NCBI GenBank assembly: GCA_023052935.1
Contig: CM041297.1
Coordinates: forward strand, 85,927,021-85,991,020
Origin: Piezodorus guildinii
Taxonomy: Eukaryota > Arthropoda > Insecta > Hemiptera > Pentatomidae
Reading direction: 5' to 3'
DNA: 64,000 nucleotides
Each line of letters opens with the position of its first letter. The stretch's first letter is position 1. A model generated the notes under the pieces. It made no database searches, was not told the origin of the DNA, and saw nothing but the letters and a program-made list of their open reading frames with translations. Shown here one piece after another: positions 22,840-34,557 of the stretch. Made by a program: the position numbers and the translations under genes.

Positions 22840-23450
22840 CTTTTCTTTTTCTTCTGCTCCACTTTATATTTTAATAATACCCCACTCATAACTATAGAAC
22901 AAATGTAATACCTAAGACCCCATCTTGACAAAAGTCTTACTGATACGAGACATATACGTAAGGAGACTGCTCTATTACTACAAGACTTTCTCAAAAAAAA
23001 GGTTTATAACTGCCAACCTATAACAAAAAGTTCATATATGTTACCAATATAAGCTTTGGGGCTCTACGATACCAACTAATTCCTCCTCCCGCATTCAATC
23101 CTTACCATCCAAAATCCTTCGCAAAATCATGAATGTTCCTTATTTAGTCGCAAATAAAATCATCCAAAATTACCCTAATATCCCATTACTCGCCGAAATA
23201 GATATACCACTTTTAATTCCAAACCCCCAACCAGCAGAAATCCTCTTGTCCGCAACTATCATTCCCATCTATTCCTGACAAGCCTCCGAGGCGATTAAAA
23301 AGATCATAGCCTCGATATCCACTAACTTAAATTAACATTAAAGTGCTATTGCTGGGTAGTTTCTTCACAAGACATTTTCACGCCCAAAAATTTATTTTAT
23401 GCAAATTTTTAAATACAAATAAAATATATTTAAAAAAATAAATAAAGTTT
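22840..23450 (+). mobile_element. Jockey 3'-end relic J5
   Basis: Broken-frame remnant matching the C-terminal ORF2 end of J4/J6: a YLxxHLDK-like box at 22910, then ALGLYDT, QSLPSKILRKIMNVPYLVANKI near 23095-23160, and PPRRLKR near 23283, then an AT-rich 3' UTR ending in A-rich sequence about 23450. Several frameshifts and stops. Confidence 0.7.
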
Positions 23451-23629
23451 TTCTCGAATTTATGATCAATTTTGGTTTACTATTATTTCTAATGTATTAT
23501 TTGATACAGTAATCGTCTATTAGGTAATCCAAAGCTCTGAAATATGCTCATATGCATTATGAACCTTTGTTTTTATGGGTGTAATTATTTTAATTAAATA
23601 TTTAAAATATTTAATTAATTAATAAATAA

Positions 23630-24862
23630 ATAATTTTTTTATTATCCTGGGACATGTCCCTTTAGAATAAAATATACAGAATGTACAAAAAGTGCTTTGG
23701 AGTCTTAGAACATATTAAATGAATATAAACAAGTTAATAATTACTTATATAAAATAGGCATATTTAAATGATAAGAAAACAACAGCAAAAATGAAAAAAA
23801 CTTATTTACAATTTTATTGAGCCTGTATATTCATTAAGTGATTAAATATGCGAGCTTTGAAGGTAGAAAGAGAATGGGAGTGACGTATGGAAGGGGGAAT
23901 GGAATTCCATAGGATTGTGGATCGAATGAGAAAGGATCTGTCGAAATGTGCAGTTCGGTGGGCCGTATTTATAAATCTGAAGGCCTGGAGCGTGTACGAC
24001 GAAGATGGGCAGAGGATTTGAATTGTAGGAGGTCAAAAATGTATGATGGGCGGCGGGGTAGGAAAGCTTGGTAAAGGAATGACGCAAGGAAATACTTGCG
24101 ACGATTGGATGGGTAAAGCCACTTCAACTCGCCATAAAATTGGGATACGGAGGTGTACCTAGGGACCCCCAAGATGAGTCGGACAAAGCAATTAATTAAG
24201 CGTTTAATTTTTACCTCGAGATCCCCAGAAACACCATCGTATACCGTACAGCAATAGTGGGGAAATATTAGAGAGGTAGCGAGGAGTTTTCGGGTTTCAT
24301 GCGGGAATAGGTGAATGCAATCGCTTTAAGGTTGAAAAGGTACGATAGGAGATTTCGGAAATATGATTTTTGAAGGATAGATTTTGGTCGTAGGTTACTC
24401 CCAGATTCCTGACAGTCGGGTGGAACTTTATAGGATTACTATTTAGGTACAGGGTTGGGATATGTGGAACAGTTTTCAGGAGGTGATGGGATTCTATTAC
24501 AATTGCTTTTGTTATTTCAGAATTTAATTTTAACTTATTGACTTCAGCCCAGTGACTTATTCGATTTAAATCCACTTGTAGTATTTCTATAGCTGGTAAT
24601 AAGTCGGAAGGTGGGAAGGAAAGGTATATTTGGAAATCGTCAGCATAGAGTTGGTATTTAGAGTGGTGGATAAGGAGAGGGAGGTCATTAATGTAGATAG
24701 CGAATAAGGTGGGAGATAGAGACGATCCTTGAGGGACTCCACAAGATAAAGGCAGGGTACTGGAAGGTGGTTGATCTGGCACTACTACATAATGAGAACG
24801 ATTGGAGAGGAACGATTGAAATCGTGTCAAACGCCTTTGAGAAATCTAGGAGGAAAAGTATA
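23630..24862 (-). mobile_element. CR1-like non-LTR retrotransposon, 5'-truncated
   Basis: Contains the C-terminal half of the RT, further coding sequence in shifted frames to about 23842, and a 3' end with gacatgtcccaggataataaa (minus strand) that resembles the plus-strand sequence at 33872-33897. Assignment to CR1 or a close relative rests on the YADDFQIY type active site. Confidence 0.65.
23842..24862 (-). pseudogene. CR1-like reverse transcriptase, C-terminal, broken
   Basis: Begins at RT motif A (LLDFSKAFDT at about 24855-24825), then a deletion or frameshift joins it to RFQSFLSNR. Next come CGVPQGSSLSP, YADDFQIY, LNRISHWAEVNKLKLN and NLGVTYDQNL, down to 24297. A stop and a frame change follow, after which ILGVPRYTSVSQFY and LKWLYPSNRRKY are still readable. 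All catalytic Asp positions of motifs A and C remain, but the protein is cut at the 5' end. Confidence 0.7.
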
Positions 24863-25984
24863 GTTAATTTTATTTATTGAATAGGTTTTCGCTATACTTT
24901 TCTTGTTTTTATAAAATATTCCTTCAGTAAATTGCTCTAATTCAAGGAATCATGTTTTTACATTTAAAATAATAAAATATGACCATAAATTATTTTATAC
25001 TTTCACTGAAAAATAAAGGAGCACATTTTAAAAATAGACTTATTTGTTTCTCTACTAACTGACTTAGGAACGAAGGATAAAACTTTTATTTTCGTAATGA
25101 TACGAAGCTGTTATTGATAGTGAATTCTGAGTAATCAAATATCGGTGATCTATATCATGAGCTATATCATGCCTATTATTTGTAACAACTTGATTTATAT
25201 TTGTTTTCTTTTAAATAAAACACTTTCTACGTGATTTTAACATATAAAGGTCAATAATTGTTATAAAGGCCTATTTTTTATTCAACTAAAAATATTTATT
25301 GTTAGTGAAAAATAGACCATTATTACATTTGAATCTTTAAATATTGTTATGACCTCCAACAATCAAATATAAATAAAATAAAGTTTATAAAGCTCGTGTG
25401 TTTTACGACACAAAGTACTACCAATAGACCATTTAATAATAATAACACTTATTTTAAAAGTTAAAGTAAAAAACATAATCATCAATAATTTTAAAGATTT
25501 TATTTCTTTTCTTAATGTTTGTTTGTTGACTGATAAAATCTGAGCGAAGTCAGAATGATTTCGTTGTGAAAATAGCATCGGCCGTTTTGTATTGTGTTCT
25601 GTATAAAACTTCTGTTGAAAAATAAATAAATATTTTATATTCTTAAATAATGATAGCTATTTTGTAATACTAAAAGATTTCATCACCTAATAATCTAATA
25701 TATTGTACATACATGAATGAGAATTTTAAAATAAACAAAAACTTGAACATAAACAAACAGTTTATAAATGTTGATTCAACCCCACTAAAAAACGAAAAGA
25801 TGTTAGTCATTCCATAACAAGTCGAAGTTAATTAATAATAGCCATTTTGATTATATTATTTTCATATTTTTTTAAAAGACTACAACAGGAATAACCAGCT
25901 CAAGAGTTTTTGTATGTGTGAATCGACAAATTCATATATTTAATTGGTTTGAGGATTATAATCCTAATGTTTATATTAAAAAAT
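24863..25984. other. AT-rich spacer, nothing recognised
   Basis: Very AT-rich. The 71-codon minus-strand frame at 25578-25363 lacks any protein-like signature. Confidence 0.4.
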
Positions 25985-26428
25985 TAGCCCTGCCAGACTA
26001 TTCCAATCAGAATGAAACCTACAACATATTAAAGCCCATCAAATTTTACATTGATATAGCGAGTTTAATCAAAATCATAGCGAGTCGTTTTGAGAAAATC
26101 ATAAAAAAGGTGCAAAATGCGTAATATAAAATAGTACATCCGGTCAACTGATCTTGATGAAAAAGTTTTTTTTTAACACCTCGGGCGTATGGTTGTCCAA
26201 AATTTAAATGTTTTACAAAGTTGTTTTAATTGTGAAATTTCAGTTCCATAGGACTTTTCGTTTTCGCCCGGGAGTTACCACACACGGACACAAGACCTTT
26301 TTACGGGACTTGGTTATTTGGACTCAGGGGACCCTAAAACGTGTATTTTCGTTGGAAACTGGAATTCGAAAATTTTCGGAATACTTTCACTGACTATATA
26401 TTTTATATATATTTAAGTGAAAGTAAAA
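25985..26428 (-). repeat. Family A repeat copy A4
   Basis: Hairpin-end half of the repeat in reverse orientation, ending ttaagtgaaagtaaaa. Contains the cgcccgggagttaccaca block and a short CA tract at its usual place. Confidence 0.85.
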
Positions 26429-26432
26429 AGTA

Positions 26433-27429
26433 TAAATATATGTTTCTTTTAATCTGTTCTGTTTTATAAGATTCGTATTTTATTATCAGTCGAGTTGACG
26501 GTCAACTAAATAGTGAGTGGTTTGGTGTAAAAAAGTAAAATGATAGGAACAATATTAAATAAACAATTGTGTCATAATATGTTGCTATTTACACACACTC
26601 GCATACATTTATATTAATGTGTGTATGTGTGTGTTCATTTATAGATAAGGAATTAAAAGGAAACAAATTATCAATGAGAGATTAAAATTAACAACATGAA
26701 ATTTAACTTACAGTTATTTTTAATTGCTCACTTGGGATCAAAATTCGTTATTATTCTAGTTGTTTTATATCTTTAAAAATTTCTTTCCAGTGGTGTTTAT
26801 GCATAATCCTTTAAACTAGGTTCAACCACTTAAATTATCCAACTGGGTTCGCCATGTTTTACCTTGAAAGCAGCAAGAACTGGAGAGTGTAAGACAGACC
26901 GGAAGAAATACTGACTACACTATCACACCTATCAAACTGTATATTACACGATCAGTTTATTTACACTATCAAGTTTACCAAATAAATTACCATTGAAGAC
27001 GTGATTGCGACAAGTGAGAGTGTCGAAGAGACTCTGACTGCTGTCAACAGGATGCTGACTCACCGACTTGTGGAGGTCACCTGATCTTTTTTGATAAGGT
27101 ATCGTTATCACCTATCACGGATTTATATTTAATTATATAACATTTTTAATGTTAACGAATTCTTATAATTTTACAACAAACAAAAAAATAATAAAATTAA
27201 ATAAATTAAAACGACGAATGGATGCAAGTACTTTGCAATAGGAGAGTGTGGAATAATCTAAAGATACCACTACATATTATTTATTTCTAAAAAAAAAAAA
27301 AAAAAAAAAGAATCAATCTATCCGGTTATATTTTGTATATTTTGAACCTGTTAATTTTATACGATGCTAATTCTAATTCTAATATAATTTAGAAAAAAAC
27401 GAAAACAATAAATTGCAATTAATAAACAT
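26433..27429. other. Spacer of partly higher complexity
   Basis: Short CA/GT tracts at 26590-26635. From 26800 to 27120 the composition is closer to unique sequence (tgggttcgccatg, cttgtggaggtcacctg), but no frame, repeat or promoter can be defended. A run of 18 A ends at 27309. Confidence 0.3.
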
Positions 27430-28317
27430 TTTTACTTTCACTTACCTATATATGAAATATATAGTAAGAGAAAGTATTGCGATCGTGAAAATTTTCGAAT
27501 TCCAGTTTTTACTGGAAATACTCGTTTTAGGGTCCCCTGAGTCGAAATAACCAAGTCCTGAAAAGAGGTCTGTGTGTGTGTGTGTGTGTGAGGTAACTCC
27601 CGTGCGAAAACGACAAGTCCTATGAAACTGAAATTTCATATTTAAGACAACTATACGCCCGAGATGTTATAGAATTTTTTTCATCAAAATCAGTTGACCG
27701 GATGTACTATTTTATATTATGCATTATGCACCTTTTTATGATTTTCTCAAAAACGGCTCTAACGATTTTGATTAAACTCGCTATATCGATATAAAATTTG
27801 ATGGGCTTTAATATCGTGTAGGTTTCAATCTGATTGAAATAGTACGACAGGCCTTCAATGCCTGAAATTTTAAATTTTCTTCTTTAAAAGTACCTTTAAT
27901 TCTGAATATTCTATAAAAAAAAAAAAACTATATTATCTTGTTAGCATTTTTTATGAACAGCTAAATATGCAAGTTGAGCGAATTAGATAAACAACTAAAT
28001 GAAACAAATTTTTAACTCAAGAAGAGTTATATACATATAGTATTATACACCGTTGGAAAGAGAAATATTTAAAGAAAAAATATTATCTTATACACAGCTT
28101 GTAAAAGTTAATAAAGAGTCACGAAAAGCCGATAAAACTAACAGATTATTTTAGATAATAATATAATAGAGTTTTTAAATAAAACACGTTTCTATTAAAA
28201 TCCAATGTAAATAATTCTTTAACAATTTATTTCATTTCTAAATTTGTTCAAAAATTCGTAAATTTATATAAATAACGGAGGTAAGTGTAAGTCGTGTGTT
28301 GTGCACACCAGATTTTT
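27430..28317 (+). repeat. Family A repeat copy A5 (reference full-length copy)
   Basis: Full structure of the family, about 890 bp. Start: tttactttcacttacc, followed by ctatatatgaaatatatag and taag.gaaagt, which together form a hairpin. Then a GT microsatellite (27570-27589), the gaaactgaaatttcatattta block, cgattttgattaaactcgc, gcaagttgagcgaatt, ccgttggaaag, gccgataaaact, and the end ggaggtaagtgtaagtcgtg followed by gcacaccagatttttt. The first and last parts carry inverted copies of actttcacttacc. No ORF is conserved between copies, so it looks non-autonomous. Confidence 0.9.
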
Positions 28318-28612
28318 TTATTATTGATTTCACTAGCGGGATTTGTTACAAATAACATATCATACGCACAACCTTCAATTGATGTAAATTGCATATTGAT
28401 CTAGAAAAAAATCAAAATATCATTAATAAATGTGATTTGAATAAAGTTTTCTTAATATTTTTGCTTTTTAACGAAAAGTAATATTTTGCATTTTGCTTAT
28501 TTGAATTAATATAAAAATATTAGTTTATTCAAGCTGATAAATATTTATAAAAGTACTTACGTATTTAAAAATTTACCTTGTTAACATCTCTTTTAATCAC
28601 AAATTTGATTAA
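28318..28612. other. AT-rich spacer
   Basis: Nothing recognised between copy A5 and the MITE pair. Confidence 0.4.
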
Positions 28613-29000
28613 TTGAGGCGTTGATTTCCAAAAAGGTACTATATCCATTCTGAGGAATTTTACAGGAAGCGCGAAAATCTCTCATTACTATATTATTAAA
28701 CCAGCTAATTTGGGTCTTTTCGCATTAAAATCTAGAATTATTTCTTTACTATATTAATAAAATCATATTAAAGGTATGAAATGAAATGTTCTGTTATGAT
28801 TTAGAACGAAACTAAATGTGTAATAAGTATCTTAAGAAATTAATAGCATTTCTAAATCACGTTATTAAAGGACATGAGTGTTCATTAGATACAATCAAAT
28901 TTAAGATTTAGATAAAACTAAATGAGGAGAATATAAAAATGTAAAAAAATCAATTTCGCAAAAAATGTCCTTTAGTACCTTTTGAAAATCAACGTCTCAA
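28613..29000. mobile_element. MITE copy M1 (tandem partner of M2)
   Basis: 388 bp with terminal inverted repeats of about 28 bp, beginning ttgaggcgttgatttcc (one mismatch to M2) and ending with the reverse complement. Non-coding. It is directly followed by M2 with no spacer, and the two are about 85 percent alike by eye. Confidence 0.88.
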
Positions 29001-29387
29001 TTGAGACGTTGATTTCCAAAAGGTACTATATCCATTCTAGGAAATTTTACAGGAAGCGCGAAAATCTCTCGTTACTATATTATTAAACTAGCTAATTTGG
29101 GTCTTTTTGCCTAAAAATTTAGAATTATTTTTTTACTATAATAATAACATCATATTAAAGTTATGAAATGATTTTTTTTAGAATGATTTGGAACGAAAAT
29201 AAATGCGTAATTAGTACTTTTAGAAAATGACCGCATTTCTAAATCACGTTTTATAAGAACTTGAGAATTCATTAGATAACATCAAAATAAATATTTACAT
29301 AAAACTAAATGATGAGAATACAAATATGACAAAAAATCAATTTCGTAAAAAATGTCCTTTAGTACCTTTTGGAAATCAACGTCTCAA
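29001..29387. mobile_element. MITE copy M2 (tandem partner of M1)
   Basis: 387 bp with near-perfect terminal inverted repeats beginning ttgagacgttgatttcca. The outer edges of the pair read ttaa|ttgag and ctcaa|ttat, so a TA or TTAA target is possible. The middle junction is a perfect palindrome, cgtctcaattgagacg. Confidence 0.88.
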
Positions 29388-30187
29388 TTATGTCTATTTA
29401 GATTTAGATGGGAAATGTGAAGGCCAAGACCATTATATAATAATGACATAGAAATCATTACTACCATCATCTTTAATAATTATTCTAATTCATAATGTGT
29501 CCTTATTCAGGTAAAAGCCGACCATTATTAATGGTGAAAATTTAGGGATAAACAGGCAATTCTGTAGAAAATAACCGGTTACTTTATCCAACCGACCAGT
29601 TAACATTAACATTCTGAAAACCGCCAACGCCTCTTATAACTATCTGATGAAGGCGCAAGTGTAAAACTTACAAAATATTATACCCTGTATCTATCCTAGC
29701 TCCAAAGACATAATTAAACTGGTGAAAAACTCACCCTGATATTGCCGGTAGTTCATGTTATCAAGTAATTTTGATGAACAAAACGAAACTGAGAGTTGAC
29801 AAGTCGCAGTTCACTTCTGGGATTCACAGAAGTTACTAAACGCTTTATCTGCTCTTTGTTTCCGTGTTCGTTTCAGATCATTTTCTTATAATGCGCAGTT
29901 TTCTCAACAACACGTTTAAAAAAATTGTGCATTTAAATCAATTGAAATCATCCCCTGCAAAAAAAAAAAAAAAAAAAAAATTGTTTCCATAAAATATTTT
30001 CGTAAATAAAGAAGTAGAGAAGCAATACAGACGGTTCTGTTCTTATCAATAGCTGAATCATTTATTTATCTCTCTTCTTATATCAGCTCCGAAGCAATAT
30101 TTTTTTTTCAACGACCCACTTAAATTTAAATTATTTCACGAAACAGGCGTAAAATAATTTTGTATCTGTAATTGTTTTTTTCTGTTA
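29388..30187. other. Spacer with a ctgatga motif
   Basis: AT-rich with one ctgatgaagg motif at 29644-29653 (see findings). A 21-base A run lies at 29960-29980. No coding signal. Confidence 0.35.
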
Positions 30188-31215
30188 GAAAGGGCCTTGC
30201 AGAATAAGCATGTGAAATCTGCCCTCGCGTATATCAGAACCAAATTTATACCATTGATTCACACTTATAATAAACAACCTTTTGCAAAATTTTAGGTCCT
30301 CAATCCTTATATGAGAGAAGTTAGGGAGGGAGGAAAGAAAAAAAAAATTGTTTTCTCCTAAACAGCTTAACCGATTTTCAAGAAAAAATTATTTGTTAGG
30401 GTTTAAACAAAATAAATATTTGTCAAAAATTTTTCGATTTCTCCAAAAACAATTTTTTAGGTTATGATGGTTACCAAACCTCAATTTGTTGCTACTTTAT
30501 TTCATTATAGGGGAAAAAAAAAACAAGCGGACAAAATGCTTATTTTTTTTTCCATTAGGTACATTTGAGATCAACTTGAAAAAAATATATTGTGCAAGTC
30601 GCTCTAATGAAATAAAATAGCAAAAAATTGCAGGTGCCCCAACCTACCAATTTTTTTTTTTTTTTTTTTTTTTGGAAAATTAATAATGAAAATTTTGACT
30701 CAGGTTATCGCAATAAAAAAAAAGAAAAACAAATGTTTTTTGTCACTCTTTTAGAAAACCATTGACATATAATTTTTTCATTTAGGGTTGATTCATTTAG
30801 GAGGAAAAAAGTTTTTTGTATTTTTCACCATGGGATACGCTTGCGATAAAATTGAAATATTTACATATTATGGGGAACCATAAAATGAAGTAAAGAAACG
30901 GAAAAATGGAGGTGTACCAAACCATCATAAACTGAAAAAAATGTTTTGAAAAATTCAAAAACATTTTTTTGACTAACATTTTCGTGAAAAAATTTTTTTT
31001 TTTGAAACTCTTCTTTTAAATGCTTAACATATATTTTTTCATGAAAATAGGTTGAGCTGTCAAAACAGATTTTTTTTTTTTATTTCTCCCTCCATGATTT
31101 TCTTCCCATTAGGATATAGGCCTAAAAATCTGTTCCTCATAGGTGAGGATCAATGGTATGAATTTGGTTCGGGCAGGTTTTACATACTTTTTCCGCTAGG
31201 CCCTTTTCTAGCATA
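30188..31215. repeat. Long imperfect inverted repeat
   Basis: Left arm about 30188-30640 and right arm about 30730-31215 are inverted copies at roughly 70 percent identity by eye. Paired landmarks: aagggccttgcagaataagc with the reverse complement of the segment near 31185-31210; gaaccaaatttataccattga with that near 31150-31170; gttatgatggttaccaaacc with that near 30915-30935. The loop contains a run of 24 T (30652-30675). There is no ORF. Confidence 0.7.
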
Positions 31216-31959
31216 CTTTGTCCTAATAAAAGGGAGAATGAGTAGTTTTAGTAATGATATAATTTAAGTGTTAAAAACAAATGCATTGTTATTATTTTAT
31301 ATAAGAAAGTAATGCAAACCCATTGAAGTACTATAGGATATGGAAAAAAAAAAAAAAATAGAATAACAGTAAAAAAAAAAACAAAAAAAAAAAACTTAAC
31401 ATACAGAAGTAAAAGAAAAGCCAAGAAGATGGGTGGGAGGTATTTTCCATACGGCGAAAAGTTTGAGGTTGGGAGTGCTATTGACAAAAATAATATTATT
31501 CCTCTCTCCTTCACGTCCTATTCCGACCTGAATTATGAACAAACAAAGGGAAATATAAAGGATTCCCAGTTTTCGGAGTGGGGAGAGCTCTATCGATCTA
31601 TACGAAAAATTCATTTTTCGCAATTTATTTTGTTATAGAAGGGTGTCGGTATAATGAATGAGGGTGGGATTTGATAGCCTGTTCTAAATGCAAATAGACT
31701 GCACAACAATACCACTCCAAATGGCCCATTTTTTTTTTTTTTTTTTTTTTTTTTAACTGCTGTCCGTTTTTATACGGTTCTACCGTTTTTATGTTACCCT
31801 CCGAAAAAACCCAGCCGTGCCATGTCGTTAACGTTAAATACACTTGGTTGTACTGGATAGCTCTAGAATGGTCACGAAACTGTATCAAAAACTTATAAAC
31901 ATTTCCCTCGAAGGTCACTTCAAACGTATAAGGACAAAGTGTCAAAGAAACATATAAAA
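31216..31959. other. Spacer with poly(T) run and coding-like minus-strand stretch
   Basis: A run of T at 31731-31754 marks a poly(A) on the minus strand. Directly upstream of it on that strand, 31950-31755 is open and protein-like (TFEVTFEGNVYKFLIQF, then LTLTTWHGWVFSEG). It may be the 3' end of a retroposed sequence. I cannot name it, and no duplication was found. Other short ORFs overlap it on both strands and are probably chance. Confidence 0.3.
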
Positions 31960-33210
31960 TAAAAAGGCTGCAAATTATTACACATTGGTTTATTATTTCC
32001 AAATAACAATATAGGGGTATAACCGTTTGTAAGGCTGTTGATAGGCAATTAAGTAATATGAAAAGCAATAATTCAAAGCATCATATCATAACACTACCAC
32101 TGATTTCAAAACGCAATATCTAAGCTAGTTTAAAACCAAATTCAATGATTCTTTTTTCATTTGGTCCACAATTTTTTTGAAGAATATCACTGGGAACTCC
32201 AGAAACCCTGATTTGCTATCTACTTGTGATGGCAAAGTTTAGTTTGTCGTTACCGAGTGTATAACGTAAATCATTAGTTCAAGACAATTGTGTTTGATGC
32301 TAATAAAGTTTCATTTTCATTCTATTATTGACATGTAATACTTTTTTTTATTGTTTATCGCGATTTACTGGTTCTAAAACTCTATACACACTTTTCTCTA
32401 TCTTCAAACATAACTGAATTATAAGCGTATTTATATGAAAAATATCAATTTTTTTCTTTTCTTTTTCTGTTTTATAAAATTATTAAAAAACAATAATGAA
32501 TGTTTTTTCTATCTTTGAAAATAACATAGTTACAAGCGTATATATAAACGAGATTTTAATTTTCCAATTTTTTTCTTTCTTTTTTTCTCTTTCAGATAAT
32601 TTATAAACTTTTTTTTTTTGGTAAAAAAATGATAATGAATTTTGTTTCTATATTCGAAAATAACGTAGTTATAAAAGTTAATCGCGCTTTACTGATTCTA
32701 AAACACTATACATACTTTTCTCTATCGTAAAAAATAACTGAGTTATGAGCGTATTTATGTGAAAAATATCATTTTTTTCTTTTCTTTTTTCTCTTTTATA
32801 TAATTATTCGCATTTTTTTGGTTAAAAAATCAGTGATAATTTTTTTTTCTATCTTCAAAAATAACTCAGTTATTGAATAAAGTCCTTTTAGTCGGCCGCC
32901 ATTTTAAAACCAACCAGCTGATATCAACATCTAGGTGTTAGGATCATAGTTGAATGGACTAGTATTTTTGTGACGAATTTAAAAAAAAAAATCGGTCCAG
33001 GAGTTTCGGAGATATGTCGCAGACGGCGGACGGCGGACAAACGATTTTTTTTTTATTCGTTATTTAGATTCTACGCATCTTGAAACGTGAGCTCTCAAAT
33101 TTTGAGCAGGGGTAATTTTTTTTTTTTTGTGGTCGATTACAAAGGTTGTCTATTGAAAATAACTATATAAACCATTGAATTGAAGTTATTGAAAATAACT
33201 AAATAAACCA
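31960..33210 (+). mobile_element. Family B MITE-like repeat, long copy B1
   Basis: Conserved ends: tggtttattatttccaaataac from 31986 and ..aaaataactaaataaacca ending at 33210, imperfect inverted repeats of about 20 bp. The middle holds several diverged tandem units of about 170 bp built on ctctat.ttc.aaaataactgagttat. Near the right end are ggccgccattttaaaac, ggcggacggcggac and ggattctacgcatcttgaaacg. Non-coding. Confidence 0.8.
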
Positions 33211-33283
33211 AAAGACGATTTATTTATCTAATTAGATATTTTTTAAAATATTTAAAAGAGCAATAAATAAGTCTTCTTTCCAA

Positions 33284-33723
33284 TTGCGTGTTCTAAATTT
33301 GATATGTATCCCACTATGTGGATATGTATTAGCATTGTATGAATGGTTAACCCTCTTTTCACCGAAGGATGTTTCTAGCAATTATGTCTCCATTGATGCA
33401 ACTCTCAATACATATTATTTTGTAATTCCTTGCCTATATCCATTCGTCAAGCCTTATCATTACTCACTTTCAAATACCAACTATTTCTTTATCTCCTCAA
33501 GTATCAATCTTCCCAACATATGTAATATTTGAAATCTATAGATGATATCCTCCTGAGGCAGACCCAGCCTCTATAAAGTGGGTACCCAAATTAATTGGGG
33601 AAAAACCTGGCGGCTGAGCGCGATTAAGGCCTAATCACCTCATTGCACTGCCGTTGGCCTAGAAACAGTACGAATCTCTATATGTACTGACCCCAAGACC
33701 CTTCATCATGGGTTGTAGTGGTA

Positions 33724-33766
<43 letters not shown>

Positions 33767-33903
33767 GATGATAACTATTCATTGTCACAAAATCTGTCTT
33801 TTATTGTTAAACTGAACTCTTAAACGATCTAACACCTATCATTTATATTGTACTTTAAATGTTATTCTTAGGGTACTTCTCGTCCCAGAATAAAATTACT
33901 TTT
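33284..33903 (+). mobile_element. CR1-like 3' end relic (host of a SINE and J6)
   Basis: A short broken coding end followed by a 3' terminus gtacttctcgtcccagaataaaat (only part quoted here matches), which resembles the 3' end of the CR1-like element at 23630-24862. A 5'-truncated SINE-1 sits inside it and J6 inserted into its tail. Confidence 0.4.
33548..33762 (+). mobile_element. SINE-1 copy, 5'-truncated, poly(T) tail
   Basis: Lacks the tRNA head and begins in the body at cctcctgaggcag. It ends in 36 T (33728-33763). Target-site duplication tatagatgata at 33537-33547 and 33763-33773. Loss of the head with a complete tail shows that the T run is the 3' (priming) end. Confidence 0.9.
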
Positions 33904-34557
33904 AATTTAATTTTCAAACTCCGAAAAAATGGCCGCTAGCTCAGTTCTATTTACGTATCGCTCTGTGTTAGTTACATTTTTATCTGTGTGATACTGCATG
34001 AATATCCATCAAACTTTGTAAATCGTGAGTCGTAGCACTATAACATACTTTGATGAACACAAATTGAGAGGTGAGTGCTGTTTAGTTAAATAGGCACCTA
34101 TAAACTGGTGGCCGTCCCAGGCTGGAGATAACGGCTAGGCTAATCCTCTTCTCTTTATTTACAAGGTCTCGGTCGGAAGTGTTGTCATTTCTGACTTCGT
34201 AACCAAGACATTCTTTTTAAAACTTTTAGTTCTCTTCCTCTAAGACTTTTTATTTTTTCTCTAAGACTTTTTTTTTTCTCTAAGACTTTTTTTTTTCTCT
34301 CTAAGACTTTATTTTTATTAAATTAGAAATGGTTGTTTATTGTATGTTGTCTATGTATATATTGTAAATAGTTTAGTTTTAAGATCTTTTAGGTTAATTT
34401 TCTATTAATTAGTTTATATAAGTCTCTATAAGTGTATTTTTTTTTTAAATTTATTTTTTTTTTATTTTTTTTTTTTAGTGTAGGTCACTATATAATTCAA
34501 ATAGATCTCTTTATATGTTTATTTTATTTTTCATTTTTTTTCTTATTCTATTGAGTT

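Noticed and set aside
31625..32068. 147-codon minus ORF taken as one gene
   Set aside because: It runs through a poly(A) tract as poly-Lys and into family B sequence, so the full frame is not a gene. Only the middle is noted as coding-like.
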